A stretch of DNA of 33,773 nt, taken from positions 1 through 33,773 of the forward strand of contig JAPLKJ010000256.1 of assembly GCA_026388125.1 (NCBI GenBank), written 5' to 3'. Shown in pieces: positions 7,146 through 14,510 of this stretch (the stretch's first letter is position 1; every line of letters begins with the position of its first letter). The position numbers and the translations under genes were made by a program. Source of the DNA: Elusimicrobiota bacterium. GTDB taxonomy: Bacteria > Elusimicrobiota > Elusimicrobia > Elusimicrobiales > UBA9959. The notes beneath the pieces are model-generated. The model was not told the DNA's origin. It made no database searches and saw nothing but the letters and a program-made list of their open reading frames with translations.

Positions 7146-7925
7146 TCAGGCCAGCTCGCCCCTGAATATCGTCACGGCCGCGCCCGTTATCTTCACGCGG
7201 CCTCCGGCCAGCTTTACTCTCAGCGAGCCGCCCCGCGCCGAAGCCTGGTAGGCGTTGAATTCGGTCTTGCCAAGCTTCGCCTGCCAGTAATACGCCAGGG
7301 CGCAGTGCGCAGAGCCGGTTACCGGGTCCTCGTTCAGGCCCTCCGCCGGGGCGAAGACCCTGGAGACGAAATCATATTCCCCGCCCGCGCGCGCGGTAAC
7401 CGTAATGTCGTCCATGGGCAGGGCTTTAAGCCTGGCGAAATCCGGCGCCAGGGCGCGCACCCCGGCCTCCGAAAGTTCCGCCACGTAATGCCGGCCGCTG
7501 CGGGCGAGCTCTTCGGGCTCCGCGCCCAGCGCGGCCGCCAGCCCCGCGGGCGCCGCGGCCTTTTCCAGGGGAATGAGCGGCAGGTCCAGCTCTATGCCGC
7601 CTTCCTTTTTGAGCGCGGACAGCGGTCCGCTTTTCGTATAAAAGCGGACGGTGAAATCGTCCGGCATGCCGTTCTCGTAGATCACGTGCGCGCTGGCCAG
7701 CGTGGCGTGGCCGCACAGGTCGACTTCCACCGCCGGAGTGAACCAGCGCAGGCGCCAGCCGTCCTTTTCAGGGACGAGGAAGGCGGTCTCGGAAAGGTTC
7801 ATTTCCCGGGCCACCGCCAGCATCCAAACCTCATCCGGCATCGTCTTAAGAAAAACCACGGCGGCGGGGTTGCCCGCGAAAGGCTTATCGGTAAAAGCGT
7901 CTACCTGGAATATCGGTATGCCCAT
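7146..7925 (-). CDS. PhzF family isomerase/epimerase
   Basis: This 259-residue protein is the full length of the PhzF fold, two similar halves related to diaminopimelate epimerase. Hallmarks are FQVDAFTDKPFAGNPAAVV at the N-terminus, ETAFL with the catalytic Glu, DLCGHATLASAHV, and EDPVTGSAHCALA in the second half. PhzF itself isomerises DHHA in phenazine synthesis. No other phenazine gene is present here, so the substrate is unknown and the phzF symbol is not warranted. The ATG lies six bases after TATACT, within 16 bases of the upstream stop codon. The gene can therefore be made from its own leaderless transcript as well as by readthrough. Confidence 0.92.
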   Translation of the reverse strand: MGIPIFQVDAFTDKPFAGNPAAVVFLKTMPDEVWMLAVAREMNLSETAFLVPEKDGWRLRWFTPAVEVDLCGHATLASAHVIYENGMPDDFTVRFYTKSGPLSALKKEGGIELDLPLIPLEKAAAPAGLAAALGAEPEELARSGRHYVAELSEAGVRALAPDFARLKALPMDDITVTARAGGEYDFVSRVFAPAEGLNEDPVTGSAHCALAYYWQAKLGKTEFNAYQASARGGSLRVKLAGGRVKITGAAVTIFRGELA

Positions 7926-7931
7926 AAAAAA

Positions 7932-7937
7932 AGTATA
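7932..7937 (-). promoter_or_regulatory. -10 element TATACT, six bases before the PhzF-family ATG
   Basis: On the minus strand TATACT is followed by six T residues and the ATG. It lies between closely spaced genes, so it would be an internal operon promoter. No Shine-Dalgarno sequence is visible. Confidence 0.5.
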
Positions 7938-7941
7938 CCCC

Positions 7942-8529
7942 CTATTCCACTATCCAGATCTTTTTGCAGGCCGGGCAGATGATCTCGGTGGCTTTTTCTT
8001 TCTTTGCCGGGAGCACGTGCAGCCTGGCGGGACACAATCTTTCTCCGCCCGCCAGCGCTTTAAGTTCGCCGGAACAGGAAGTGCAGCTGCCGGCGCGGGA
8101 AACGGACGGGAGAAGGCAGCCGGGGCAGTACGCCAGGGCGTCCGGGAAGGCTTCCTTCGCTTCAGGCACCGTTTCGTCCCGGCCGATAAAGTTTATTTCG
8201 TACCCGCAGTCCGGGCAGCGGGTCCATTCCTCCGAAGGCAGGTTGAACTTGTGGCCGCAGTTGGGGCAGACCAAAGCGGCACTCGCGTCGGGCGCGGGCA
8301 GGCCGGCAACGGCCTGGGCAAGAATGGCCCGGGCCTGTTCCGCCTGCGTATGGGGAACCACCAGCCGTATCTCCACCGCAAAGTAGCCGCCGTAACCGGC
8401 GGTATTATTGCTTGCGGCGTCCAGCATCACGCACATGAGGCCGGAGGAATCCAACAAAGACTTCATAAGCGCTGCATGGGAATAATGCCCGGTCGTATAC
8501 ACCACCACAGGCTCTGTTTCATCTTTCAT
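7942..8529 (-). CDS. DUF2007-like protein with zinc ribbons
   Basis: This 195-residue protein starts with a short alpha/beta region (VVVYTTGHYSHAALMKSLLDSSGL and EIRLVVPHTQAEQARAIL) that looks like the DUF2007 putative signal-transducing domain. Paired CxxC knuckles follow: CPNC/CPDC, CPGC/CTSC and a terminal CPAC. These suggest two or three zinc ribbons. No catalytic residues are evident, so it may be an adaptor or nucleic-acid or metal binder. The AAAGGA Shine-Dalgarno sequence overlaps the gap after the GNAT gene (14 bases), indicating cotranscription. Confidence 0.65.
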   Translation of the reverse strand: MKDETEPVVVYTTGHYSHAALMKSLLDSSGLMCVMLDAASNNTAGYGGYFAVEIRLVVPHTQAEQARAILAQAVAGLPAPDASAALVCPNCGHKFNLPSEEWTRCPDCGYEINFIGRDETVPEAKEAFPDALAYCPGCLLPSVSRAGSCTSCSGELKALAGGERLCPARLHVLPAKKEKATEIICPACKKIWIVE

Positions 8530-8543
8530 AAGTTCCTTTTTAG

Positions 8544-9080
8544 TCAGGTCACCTCGTGGAACTCCGGCGGGTAGATAATTTCTCCCTGCACTCCGTTCAA
8601 GGCGCCCGGCGCCAGTTCCAGCGCCATGAACACCTCGGGCGGGGCTTCGAACGGCAGCTTAAGACCTTTTTCGCCGGCTTTTATAAAGCCGAAGCGCGGG
8701 TAATATTCGGGGTGGCCTACCACCACGACTATTTTATGCCCGGCTTTCACGCACTTTTCCAGGCCGCGCTTCACGAGCGCGGTCCCTATCCCCTGGTTCT
8801 GGAATTCCGGCAGCACGGCCATCGGCGCCAGCGCCAGGGCCGGAGCAGTGCTGTTCAGGCCCTTGATGCTGATAGGACTGAAAAGGATATGCCCGACCAC
8901 CTGCCCGTCTTTTTCCGCCACCAGGGAAAAGGCCGCGATAAAACTGTCAGACTCGCGCAGGGCGTCCACCAGCTTGGACTCGCTGCTTCCTTTGAACGCC
9001 CGCTTATTCAGTTTGCGTACCGCGCGGATGTCGTTTTCCGCCTCCGGGCGTATCGTAACCGGACTTTGAGTATTTTCCAT
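8544..9080 (-). CDS. GNAT family N-acetyltransferase (YhbS-like)
   Basis: This 178-residue protein transfers an acyl group from acyl-CoA to an amine. The acetyl-CoA-binding motif A is seen in LPEFQNQGIGTALVKRGLE, followed by a GHPEYYPRFGFIKA segment typical of YhbS-type members. No substrate can be inferred. The ATG 9080 has AAGGA about 11 bases upstream. It heads a run of closely spaced genes (GNAT, DUF2007/zinc ribbon, PhzF, Cys-rich secreted protein), though an internal promoter precedes the PhzF gene. Confidence 0.88.
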   Translation of the reverse strand: MENTQSPVTIRPEAENDIRAVRKLNKRAFKGSSESKLVDALRESDSFIAAFSLVAEKDGQVVGHILFSPISIKGLNSTAPALALAPMAVLPEFQNQGIGTALVKRGLEKCVKAGHKIVVVVGHPEYYPRFGFIKAGEKGLKLPFEAPPEVFMALELAPGALNGVQGEIIYPPEFHEVT

Positions 9081-9158
9081 GATAACAATTCCTTATTCCT
9101 GGCGCGCAGGGCGGCTTCGCTTATATCTTACTTTATTGACGGTCCCCTGCCCGGCGCC

Positions 9159-9929
9159 TCAGTTCCAGAGTATCACCGCGTCCATCGGCCCGTAATTCCT
9201 GCCGTCGCTCAGGCCGGTCTTGCCCTTTTTTTTCCAGGCGGCGTTCTCGGCCTTAATGAAACCCTCCAGGTCCCCCAGTGTCACGGCTCCCCGCGCGCCG
9301 CCGTATTTCAGTTTCAATAATTTCCAAAGGTAAGGGCCGAAGCCCACCTCGCCGATGGTCTTCGTGCCGCTTTCCTCGCCGCTCGTAGCAATGGCGAACC
9401 CGGGCCGCGGCGTTTCGCTCCATTCTTCGTCCGGATCGGAGAAAAGCCCCGAATAGCAGGCGCTCACCAGCAGCACCTTGAACCCGGCGCCGGAACGCCG
9501 CATATAGCCAAAAAGCTCGTCCGGGGAGATAGACTTCTCGTCGGCGGCCACTATTCCCGAATAATCCCCGTGCCCGCCGTAATAGACCACCAGTACGTCT
9601 TTAGGCCCCAGGCGCAGGCCGGTAATGGCCGCCATTATCCGCTGCTTCGTGGCCGCAGCTCCTTTCAGCGCCGCAACGCCGCCCTTCCGGAAACATTTCC
9701 ATTTTTTAAGGAACCCCGCCAGTTTGTCGGCGTACGGGACATGGCAGGTGGAGCCGGAACCTTTTACTACTTTACGGTCGACCCCTATGATCAGCGCATG
9801 ATAGGTGAAATCGCCGTAATTTGAAGGGTTCGGATAAAATAATCCGGCGCCGGCCGCCTGAACCGCGCCCGCGGCCGCCGGCAGCAGCCCGCCCGCGCAT
9901 AAACAGACAGACAGCAGCATCTTACGCAT
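9159..9929 (-). CDS. secreted caspase-like cysteine peptidase (C14 / metacaspase type)
   Basis: This 256-residue protein has a Sec signal peptide (about residues 1-25). A single caspase-fold domain follows. The catalytic His120 lies in VVYYGGHGDYSG and the catalytic Cys158 in VLLVSACYSG, the classic clan CD dyad spacing. The substrate pocket cannot be read reliably. Its export suggests an extracytoplasmic role rather than cytoplasmic programmed death. The ATG has AAGGAG seven bases upstream. It follows the alpha/beta hydrolase gene by 42 bases on the same strand, so the two are probably cotranscribed. Confidence 0.85.
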   Translation of the reverse strand: MRKMLLSVCLCAGGLLPAAAGAVQAAGAGLFYPNPSNYGDFTYHALIIGVDRKVVKGSGSTCHVPYADKLAGFLKKWKCFRKGGVAALKGAAATKQRIMAAITGLRLGPKDVLVVYYGGHGDYSGIVAADEKSISPDELFGYMRRSGAGFKVLLVSACYSGLFSDPDEEWSETPRPGFAIATSGEESGTKTIGEVGFGPYLWKLLKLKYGGARGAVTLGDLEGFIKAENAAWKKKGKTGLSDGRNYGPMDAVILWN

Positions 9930-9971
9930 GATTCTCCTTATCTGTCCCGCCGCCGATTACCAGTTGATCGG

Positions 9972-10826
9972 TCAAAGCGGACGCGTCAGGAACGCCAGCA
10001 CCGGGGCGGCCCGGTTCCGGATAACGTGCGGCGAATCCGGCCGGTAATCTATCTCTACGGCCGGCAGAAGGCTTTCAAGCCGGCGCCGCGCCGTAACGGA
10101 GTCCACAAGCACGTCCTTGCCGCCGAGTATGGCGAAGACCGGCATGGTGAGCCGCCGCAGGGCCGCGTCGGTGAACTTCGGCAGGTTTTCCATGCGCGGC
10201 CGGCAATGCCTGGCTATCAGCGCTATGAATTCGAAGAATTCGCGCGCGGCCTCCGAGCTGGCCGGCCGGGCTTTGCCGTATATCAGCTCTCCCGCTTTGC
10301 GCGCGCCCCACGGCCCGAGCCGCAGCAAAGGCATAACGGTGTACAGGAATTTCAGCTGGCTGCTCAGCCCCCCCGGAACTATCAGGGCCAGCCGTTCCAC
10401 GGCCCCGGGCCGGCGCGTTGCGTAGGCCAGGGCAAGCCAGCCGCCCAGCGATTCCCCCACTATGGAAACCCGCTCAAGGCCGAGCCCTTTCAGCACGTCC
10501 TCCAGCCAGTCCGCGTAGACTTCGATATCGAGCGGCGGGCGCGAAGGCGCACTGAGCCCCGGCTCGCCGATAACGTCCACTATATACAAACGGAAATGTC
10601 CGGCCCAGACCGGCGCGTCGAACTTCCACATGGCTGCGTTGCCCAGCGCCCCGTGGAGAAGCAGCAGCGGCGGCGCGCCCTCCGGCCCGCACACCAGCAC
10701 GAAGGTCTCGCCCTGGCGCGTAGCCACCCGCCGGCGCTCGCTCTTTACCGGCCAGCTGTCCAGCGCTCCGAGATAGCGCGCCAGCACTTCTTTCCGGCCG
10801 GCCTCCGACTTAAAGATATCCGCCAT
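9972..10826 (-). CDS. alpha/beta hydrolase
   Basis: This 284-residue soluble enzyme has the oxyanion-hole segment LLLLHGALGNAAMW. The nucleophile elbow is GES126LGG, the acid is Asp238 (GGKDVLVD) and the base is His267 (SPHVI), so the triad is complete. The family includes esterases, lipases and C-C hydrolases, and the substrate is not predictable. There is no signal peptide. It is divergent from pilT. TAGAAT ends nine bases before the ATG, and a GGGG run in the gap is a poor Shine-Dalgarno sequence, so the leader is at most a few bases. Confidence 0.9.
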   Translation of the reverse strand: MADIFKSEAGRKEVLARYLGALDSWPVKSERRRVATRQGETFVLVCGPEGAPPLLLLHGALGNAAMWKFDAPVWAGHFRLYIVDVIGEPGLSAPSRPPLDIEVYADWLEDVLKGLGLERVSIVGESLGGWLALAYATRRPGAVERLALIVPGGLSSQLKFLYTVMPLLRLGPWGARKAGELIYGKARPASSEAAREFFEFIALIARHCRPRMENLPKFTDAALRRLTMPVFAILGGKDVLVDSVTARRRLESLLPAVEIDYRPDSPHVIRNRAAPVLAFLTRPL

Positions 10827-10835
10827 ATTACCCCT

Positions 10836-10868
10836 ATTCTACCAAAACAGGACCGCCTGCCTTCCCCT
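10836..10868 (-). promoter_or_regulatory. extended -10 TTTTGGTAGAATA with degenerate hairpin upstream
   Basis: The same promoter sequence as at 1860 and 30889 drives the alpha/beta hydrolase gene. Beside it is a decayed CCGCC...GGCGG inverted repeat. No minus-strand gene ends here, because pilT is divergent, so a terminator has no obvious client at this site. Confidence 0.5.
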
Positions 10869-10877
10869 GCCCGGCGT

Positions 10878-10906
10878 TTGATTTGAGCGGTGAGAAGTAG
10901 TATTCT
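10878..10906 (+). promoter_or_regulatory. promoter of the pilT gene, leaderless
   Basis: TTGATT (10878-10883), a 17-base spacer and TATTCT (10901-10906) form a standard sigma70-type promoter. The ATG follows six bases later (10913) with no Shine-Dalgarno sequence. This is the clearest complete promoter in the window, and its geometry predicts transcription starting at the ATG. Confidence 0.65.
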
Positions 10907-10912
10907 TTCCGC

Positions 10913-11983
10913 ATGGCTACAATGGGATATGATCTGTCCGCTCTTCTTCTGAACGTGGCGTCGTGCGGAGGCTCGGACGTGCACCTTATGCACGGCCTGC
11001 CGCCGGTGGCGCGTATCGCTGGCGCTATCAGGGCGCTGCCTTACCCCCCGCTCCACTCCGATGTGATCATGGAGCTGCTGAACCCTTACATAACCGAGAT
11101 CCAGAGAGGGATCTTTAAGAAGGAGAACCGCGTCAACTGCTGCCACACCATCGGCGAAGGCCGATACCGCTTCAACATCTACATGTCTCTGGGCACGGTA
11201 GGCGCGTCCATCCGCATTCTCCCCCAGAAAACCTACCCCCTCGCGGCCCTGGGGTTGCCGCCCATCGTCGGCACGCTGGCCTACCGGAAGTCCGGCATCG
11301 TCTTCGTTACCGGGGCTACCGGCAGCGGCAAGAGCACTACCATGGCGGCCATGCTGGACTGCATCAACCAGGACGGGCGGCCCAGCAAGATCATTACCGT
11401 AGAAGATCCCGTGGAGACCATCTTCAGGCCCTGCCATTCCGTCTTCGTGCAGCGCGAGGTGGGCGTGGACACCCCGTCTTTCGCCATGGGCATCATGGAT
11501 TCCATCCGGCAGGACCCCGACGTGCTTTGCATAGGCGAACTGCGGGACGAAAAATCCATCTACGCGGCCATGGTAGCGGCCGAGACCGGGCACCTGGTGC
11601 TGACCACGCTGCACACCCGCGACGCCTCCACTACCGCCCAGCGCCTCGTGTCGGCCGTACCCGCGGCCGACCAGGAGATCCTGCGCGACCAGCTGGCCTC
11701 TACGCTGGAGGCAGTGATCTCCCAGGAACTGCTGCCGCGGGCCGACGGCAAGGGCGTGGTGGTAGCCTGCGAGATCCTGGTGAGCACGCCGGCGGTGCGC
11801 CAGATGATACGCGAGAACAAGCTGGATTCCATCAACGACGCCATCCAGGCCGGGATGAAGTACGGGATGATCACGAAAGATATGGCCATCAAAAACCTTT
11901 TCACCAAAGGGACCATAACCAAAGAAGTGGCGCTGGAGCACATGCGCCATCCGGAGGCCTTAGGTTCGGCGTATTCAGGCTAG
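10913..11983 (+). CDS. pilT: PilT-family type IV pilus retraction ATPase
   Basis: This 356-residue hexameric secretion ATPase depolymerises type IV pili for twitching. It has the N-terminal PAS-like segment with SDVHLMHGLPPVARI. The Walker A motif is GATGSGKST (residues 134-142), the Asp box ITVEDPVE, the Walker B region DVLCIGELRD and the His box GHLVLTTLHT. Length and motif order match PilT/PilU. The PilT-specific AIRNLIRE motif is not evident (IRENKLDSINDAIQ lies nearby), so PilU-like function is possible. No other pilus gene is adjacent. It ends at a strong bidirectional terminator. Confidence 0.92.
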   Translation: MATMGYDLSALLLNVASCGGSDVHLMHGLPPVARIAGAIRALPYPPLHSDVIMELLNPYITEIQRGIFKKENRVNCCHTIGEGRYRFNIYMSLGTVGASIRILPQKTYPLAALGLPPIVGTLAYRKSGIVFVTGATGSGKSTTMAAMLDCINQDGRPSKIITVEDPVETIFRPCHSVFVQREVGVDTPSFAMGIMDSIRQDPDVLCIGELRDEKSIYAAMVAAETGHLVLTTLHTRDASTTAQRLVSAVPAADQEILRDQLASTLEAVISQELLPRADGKGVVVACEILVSTPAVRQMIRENKLDSINDAIQAGMKYGMITKDMAIKNLFTKGTITKEVALEHMRHPEALGSAYSG

Positions 11984-11998
11984 GCTTCTATCGCGGAT

Positions 11999-12032
11999 AA
12001 AAAAACCGCCGGGCTCTCCCGGCGGTTTTTTT
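11999..12032. terminator. bidirectional terminator between pilT and receiver gene
   Basis: The AAAAAACCGCCGGG/CCCGGCGGTTTTTTT hairpin has A and T runs on both sides and serves both convergent genes. Confidence 0.9.
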
Positions 12033-12054
12033 ATTCGTTTCGGCCCCTGTTCCG

Positions 12055-12441
12055 TTAAGGCCGCCCGCCGCGGCTTTCCACGGCAGCCAGTATTTTTTTA
12101 TTCAGCGCGGAGAGGGAGATGGTCTTATCCAGGAAGTCGAGGCAGTTGGGTTCCTGCTTGAACACCGCTCCCATTTGAGTATCGAAGGCGGAGCCGGTGA
12201 TGATGAAGACCGGGATATGTTTGGTCTCCTCCTCCGCGCTCAGCTCTTTCAGGGCCTCAAGGCCGCCCATATCCGGCATCATCACGTCCATCAGTATCAG
12301 GTCAGGCTTCGCCGCGAGCGCCATTTTAACTCCCTCGCGGCCATTGTCGGCGTTCACCACCTTGTGCCCCATCATCATCAAATAGTCGAAAACCACGCCC
12401 TTGAACTCAGCGCTGTCGTCGATAACCAGTATTGTGGCCAT
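12055..12441 (-). CDS. stand-alone response regulator receiver
   Basis: This 128-residue receiver has no output domain. It has the acidic pair in VIDDSAEF, the phospho-acceptor Asp in DLILMDVMMPDMGG, Thr in FIITGSA and the conserved Lys in FLDKTIS. It is CheY-like in size. GGAGAGAC lies upstream of ATG 12441. It sits 23 bases after the zf-TFIIB membrane protein on the same strand, so it is probably the second gene of that unit. It belongs near pilT only by position; a role in motility control is possible but not shown. Confidence 0.92.
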   Translation of the reverse strand: MATILVIDDSAEFKGVVFDYLMMMGHKVVNADNGREGVKMALAAKPDLILMDVMMPDMGGLEALKELSAEEETKHIPVFIITGSAFDTQMGAVFKQEPNCLDFLDKTISLSALNKKILAAVESRGGRP

Positions 12442-12464
12442 AGTTGTCTCTCCGGCGCCGGGCG

Positions 12465-13052
12465 CTAGTCTATCCAGTTCAGACCGAAAATTCCGCCGAC
12501 AAAGAACGCGACGCTGGCAACGGACAAACCCACGGACGGCGCATACGCCACCGACCCCGCCGGGATAAAATAAAGGTAGAGTTCGAAGCTTACGCCGATA
12601 AGCCCCGCTATCGCCGCGGCCGAGGAGACTATCTTTACCAGCGTAGCTTTAACGTCCCGCGCCGGCGGCGCCGCCGGAACCGCGGCGGGCCTGTCCACCT
12701 TCACTTCAGTGGCCCCCCCGGAAAGGCCCAGGAGTTTTTTTAAGAGCTCCAGTTCGTGCGGGTCCAGCCAGACGCCGCCGCAGGACTGGCATCTATCCAC
12801 CAATAAGAGCGGATTCACCAGGCCTCCGCGCGACATTTTAGCCTGGCAGCGGGGACAGACGAGGCCCTCGGCCTTGGGGTTAATAAGAGCAAGGTCAGCC
12901 GGGCTGCCGCCCTGAGATTGCTTAAGCAGGGCTTCAAGCTCGCCCTTGTCGAACCAGATCCCGGAGCAGCCCGGGCAGACGTCGAGCGGGATATTTCCCA
13001 GAGCGGGGGTCTCAACCAGCGCCTCGGAAGAACATTTGGGACAATTGATCAT
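12465..13052 (-). CDS. double zf-TFIIB zinc-ribbon protein with C-terminal membrane helices
   Basis: This 195-residue protein carries two zf-TFIIB-type ribbons. The first is CPKC...CPGCSGIWFDKGELEALL (residues about 4-45) and the second CPRC...CQSCGGVWLDPHELELL (residues about 68-108). After a Pro/Ala-rich linker come two hydrophobic segments, so it is probably anchored to the inner membrane with its zinc domains in the cytoplasm. The family is common and its function unknown. The Shine-Dalgarno sequence is distant (GAGGAG about 15 bases from the ATG). Confidence 0.8.
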   Translation of the reverse strand: MINCPKCSSEALVETPALGNIPLDVCPGCSGIWFDKGELEALLKQSQGGSPADLALINPKAEGLVCPRCQAKMSRGGLVNPLLLVDRCQSCGGVWLDPHELELLKKLLGLSGGATEVKVDRPAAVPAAPPARDVKATLVKIVSSAAAIAGLIGVSFELYLYFIPAGSVAYAPSVGLSVASVAFFVGGIFGLNWID

Positions 13053-13141
13053 ATAGTTCGCGCCAATCTCCTCTTTGAATTTTCAGCCCCGGGCCTAACG
13101 GCCCAAAAGCCCGGCTGCTCTATATTTTAACTTTTAATAGG

Positions 13142-13166
13142 CCCGCGGCGTGTTAAGTACCGCGGG
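13142..13166. repeat. GC-rich palindrome CCCGCGG/CCGCGGG
   Basis: Seven-base perfect arms with an 11-base loop lie between the 63-residue membrane protein gene and the zf-TFIIB gene. There is no T-tract on the 3' side of the minus strand, so it is only a weak terminator candidate. It could be an operator. Confidence 0.4.
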
Positions 13167-13202
13167 AAAAACTTTGCCGGCCAGCGAACGGTCAGCCGGG
13201 CG

Positions 13203-13394
13203 TCAGCGCATCATCCTGTTTTTTTTGATCTTCTCAAGCACCCATACTACCGCCAGCAGCGCGAAGAAAAGGCCGCCCAATATCCCCATAAAATACTTGT
13301 CGCCCGTAGTAACATTCCTCATCTGCCCGTAGGCGAAGGCGGGAAGACAGCAGAACAGGAGCGGCGCGCACAAAACCAGTTTTTTTGTTTTCAT
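13203..13394 (-). CDS. small membrane protein, 63 residues, with signal peptide
   Basis: The N-terminus is a signal-peptide-like segment (residues 1-23, ending AFAYG). A second hydrophobic segment (residues 36-54) is followed by a basic tail (KIKKNR). No family is recognised. The ATG lies one base after the TGA of the receiver gene (TGACATG), with AAAGG upstream, so translation is likely coupled. It would be the third gene of the unit that starts at 13898. Confidence 0.6.
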   Translation of the reverse strand: MKTKKLVLCAPLLFCCLPAFAYGQMRNVTTGDKYFMGILGGLFFALLAVVWVLEKIKKNRMMR

Positions 13395-13395
13395 G

Positions 13396-13779
13396 TCATG
13401 CCTTTCCGCAGAAACGAGAAACTATAGACGTTAGCGTTTCCACTCGCGACGGCTTGTAAAGCACGTCCACCGCCCCGATAGCCGCGGCCGTCTCTCCCAT
13501 GTCGGGCAGGCCGGTAATGATGGCCACGGGGATACCGGCGAGCGCGGGGTCTTCCTGCTGGACCTTCCGGAATTCCCAGCCGGTCATTTCCGGCATCATC
13601 AGGTCGAGCAGGATAAGCCTGGGCGGCCGGGAGGTGCTTCTGAGATAGACCAGCGCTTCCTTGCCGTTGCCGGCGCAGGCCGTCTCGTAACCCTGCCCGG
13701 CCAGAACGGAACTGATCACATCGCAGGTGGTCTTGTCGTCGTCCACCACAAGAACAGGTGCCGCTCCCGCTGCGCTCAT
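13396..13779 (-). CDS. stand-alone response regulator receiver
   Basis: This 127-residue single receiver has the acidic pair in VVDDDKTT. The phospho-acceptor Asp is in LILLDLMMPEMTG, Thr in AIITGLP and Lys in VLYKPS. ATG 13779 is chosen, with GGGGGAT upstream. A TTG at 13806 that overlaps the stop of the preceding 31-residue ORF would add nine residues and is an alternative. This is the third orphan receiver in the window and again no kinase is adjacent. Confidence 0.88.
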   Translation of the reverse strand: MSAAGAAPVLVVDDDKTTCDVISSVLAGQGYETACAGNGKEALVYLRSTSRPPRLILLDLMMPEMTGWEFRKVQQEDPALAGIPVAIITGLPDMGETAAAIGAVDVLYKPSRVETLTSIVSRFCGKA

Positions 13780-13802
13780 AGGATTATCCCCCGCATCTCC
13801 GC

Positions 13803-13898
13803 TCAAAGAGCCTCTCCGGCCCCGGCCAGCACCGCCTGCACGGGCGTGTCCACATTACCGTTCTTGCGCAGGCTTCCGCTTTTACCGACAACTTTCAT
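13803..13898 (-). CDS. 31-residue small ORF heading the receiver operon
   Basis: The short basic peptide begins MKVVGKSGSLRKNG and ends AGAGEAL. It has a good promoter (TGGTATAAT, 13935-13940), a G-rich Shine-Dalgarno candidate (GGGGG before TTATC and the ATG), and lies immediately before the receiver gene, which begins 23 bases after its stop or overlaps it if TTG 13806 is used. These signals argue for real translation, either as a peptide or as a coupling leader. There is no recognisable family. Confidence 0.5.
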   Translation of the reverse strand: MKVVGKSGSLRKNGNVDTPVQAVLAGAGEAL

Positions 13899-13934
13899 GA
13901 TAACCCCCGGAAAAGCGTTGTGCGGCTTGTTAAA

Positions 13935-13943
13935 ATTATACCA
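13935..13943 (-). promoter_or_regulatory. extended -10 TGGTATAAT
   Basis: A perfect extended -10 on the minus strand, about 37 bases before the 31-residue ORF. It drives the small ORF, receiver and small membrane protein unit. Confidence 0.65.
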
Positions 13944-14006
13944 TCGAAACCGCCGCGGAAGGCAGCCGGGCGCCGGTTTAAATGCCGTAGAACAGTGAAC
14001 GTGCCC

Positions 14007-14035
14007 TGGCAAAAACGGCTCGCTAACGCTATAAT
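14007..14035 (+). promoter_or_regulatory. promoter of the 138-residue membrane protein gene
   Basis: TGGCAA (14007-14012), a 17-base spacer and TATAAT (14030-14035) are followed by AAGGAG and ATG 14054. Unlike the leaderless genes, this one has a short leader with a Shine-Dalgarno sequence. Confidence 0.6.
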
Positions 14036-14053
14036 TACAAAAGGAGAACGGCT

Positions 14054-14470
14054 ATGGATAAAGATCTCAACTTGGGCGAGCGGCACCAGACTCTGGCGGT
14101 CACCGTCCTCGCGTGGCTGTACATCGCCTTTTCGCTTTATGGGCTGGTCAGCGGCATCCGCCAGCTGTCCGCAGGCACGGCGATGAAGCTGACAAGCGCC
14201 CAGCCGAACCTGTATCTCGGGTTCAATCTGGCGGTCATGGTTTCGGCCATAGGCGCACTTCACCGCAACGACCTGGCCCGGAAGGCGCTTATCGGGCTCC
14301 TCTGCCTGGCGGCGGTCCTGAATGTCAGCATCCCGGTTTATATGGTGTTGGCCTTTAATGCCACCCTTCCCCTCTACAGCCTGAGCGTTGTGGCCGCCAC
14401 TCTCCTGTTCTTCGGCGCCGGCATCTATAAGTTCTCCCGCAAAAAAGTGATCAAAGAATTCAGGGCATAA
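14054..14470 (+). CDS. hypothetical four-helix membrane protein
   Basis: This 138-residue protein has four predicted membrane segments (residues about 15-37, 52-70, 77-96 and 103-124) and a basic C-terminal tail (FSRKKVIKEF). I recognise no family. The start is secure: TATAAT promoter, AAGGAG Shine-Dalgarno sequence and ATG in order. It is convergent with the O-antigen-ligase-like gene, with only a GGGGAC-type repeat between the two stop codons. Confidence 0.75.
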   Translation: MDKDLNLGERHQTLAVTVLAWLYIAFSLYGLVSGIRQLSAGTAMKLTSAQPNLYLGFNLAVMVSAIGALHRNDLARKALIGLLCLAAVLNVSIPVYMVLAFNATLPLYSLSVVAATLLFFGAGIYKFSRKKVIKEFRA

Positions 14471-14488
14471 AAAGCTCCCTCAAAAAAA

Positions 14489-14510
14489 GGGGACAGGCTG
14501 CTTTTTCCTA
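14489..14510. repeat. GGGGAC type 3 repeat at a gene 3' end
   Basis: GGGGACAGGCTGCTTTTTCC followed by TA lies between convergent genes. Its inner end supplies the TAG stop of the O-antigen-ligase-like gene on the minus strand. Confidence 0.55.

Noticed and set aside
7146-7925. Part of a phenazine biosynthesis cluster
   Set aside because: Only the PhzF-fold enzyme is present, with no PhzB, PhzD, PhzE or PhzG homologue nearby. PhzF-family proteins are widespread without phenazines.
10745-11950. 401-codon minus-strand frame over pilT
   Set aside because: Antisense shadow of pilT, rich in His/Gly/Gln and lacking a promoter or Shine-Dalgarno sequence.
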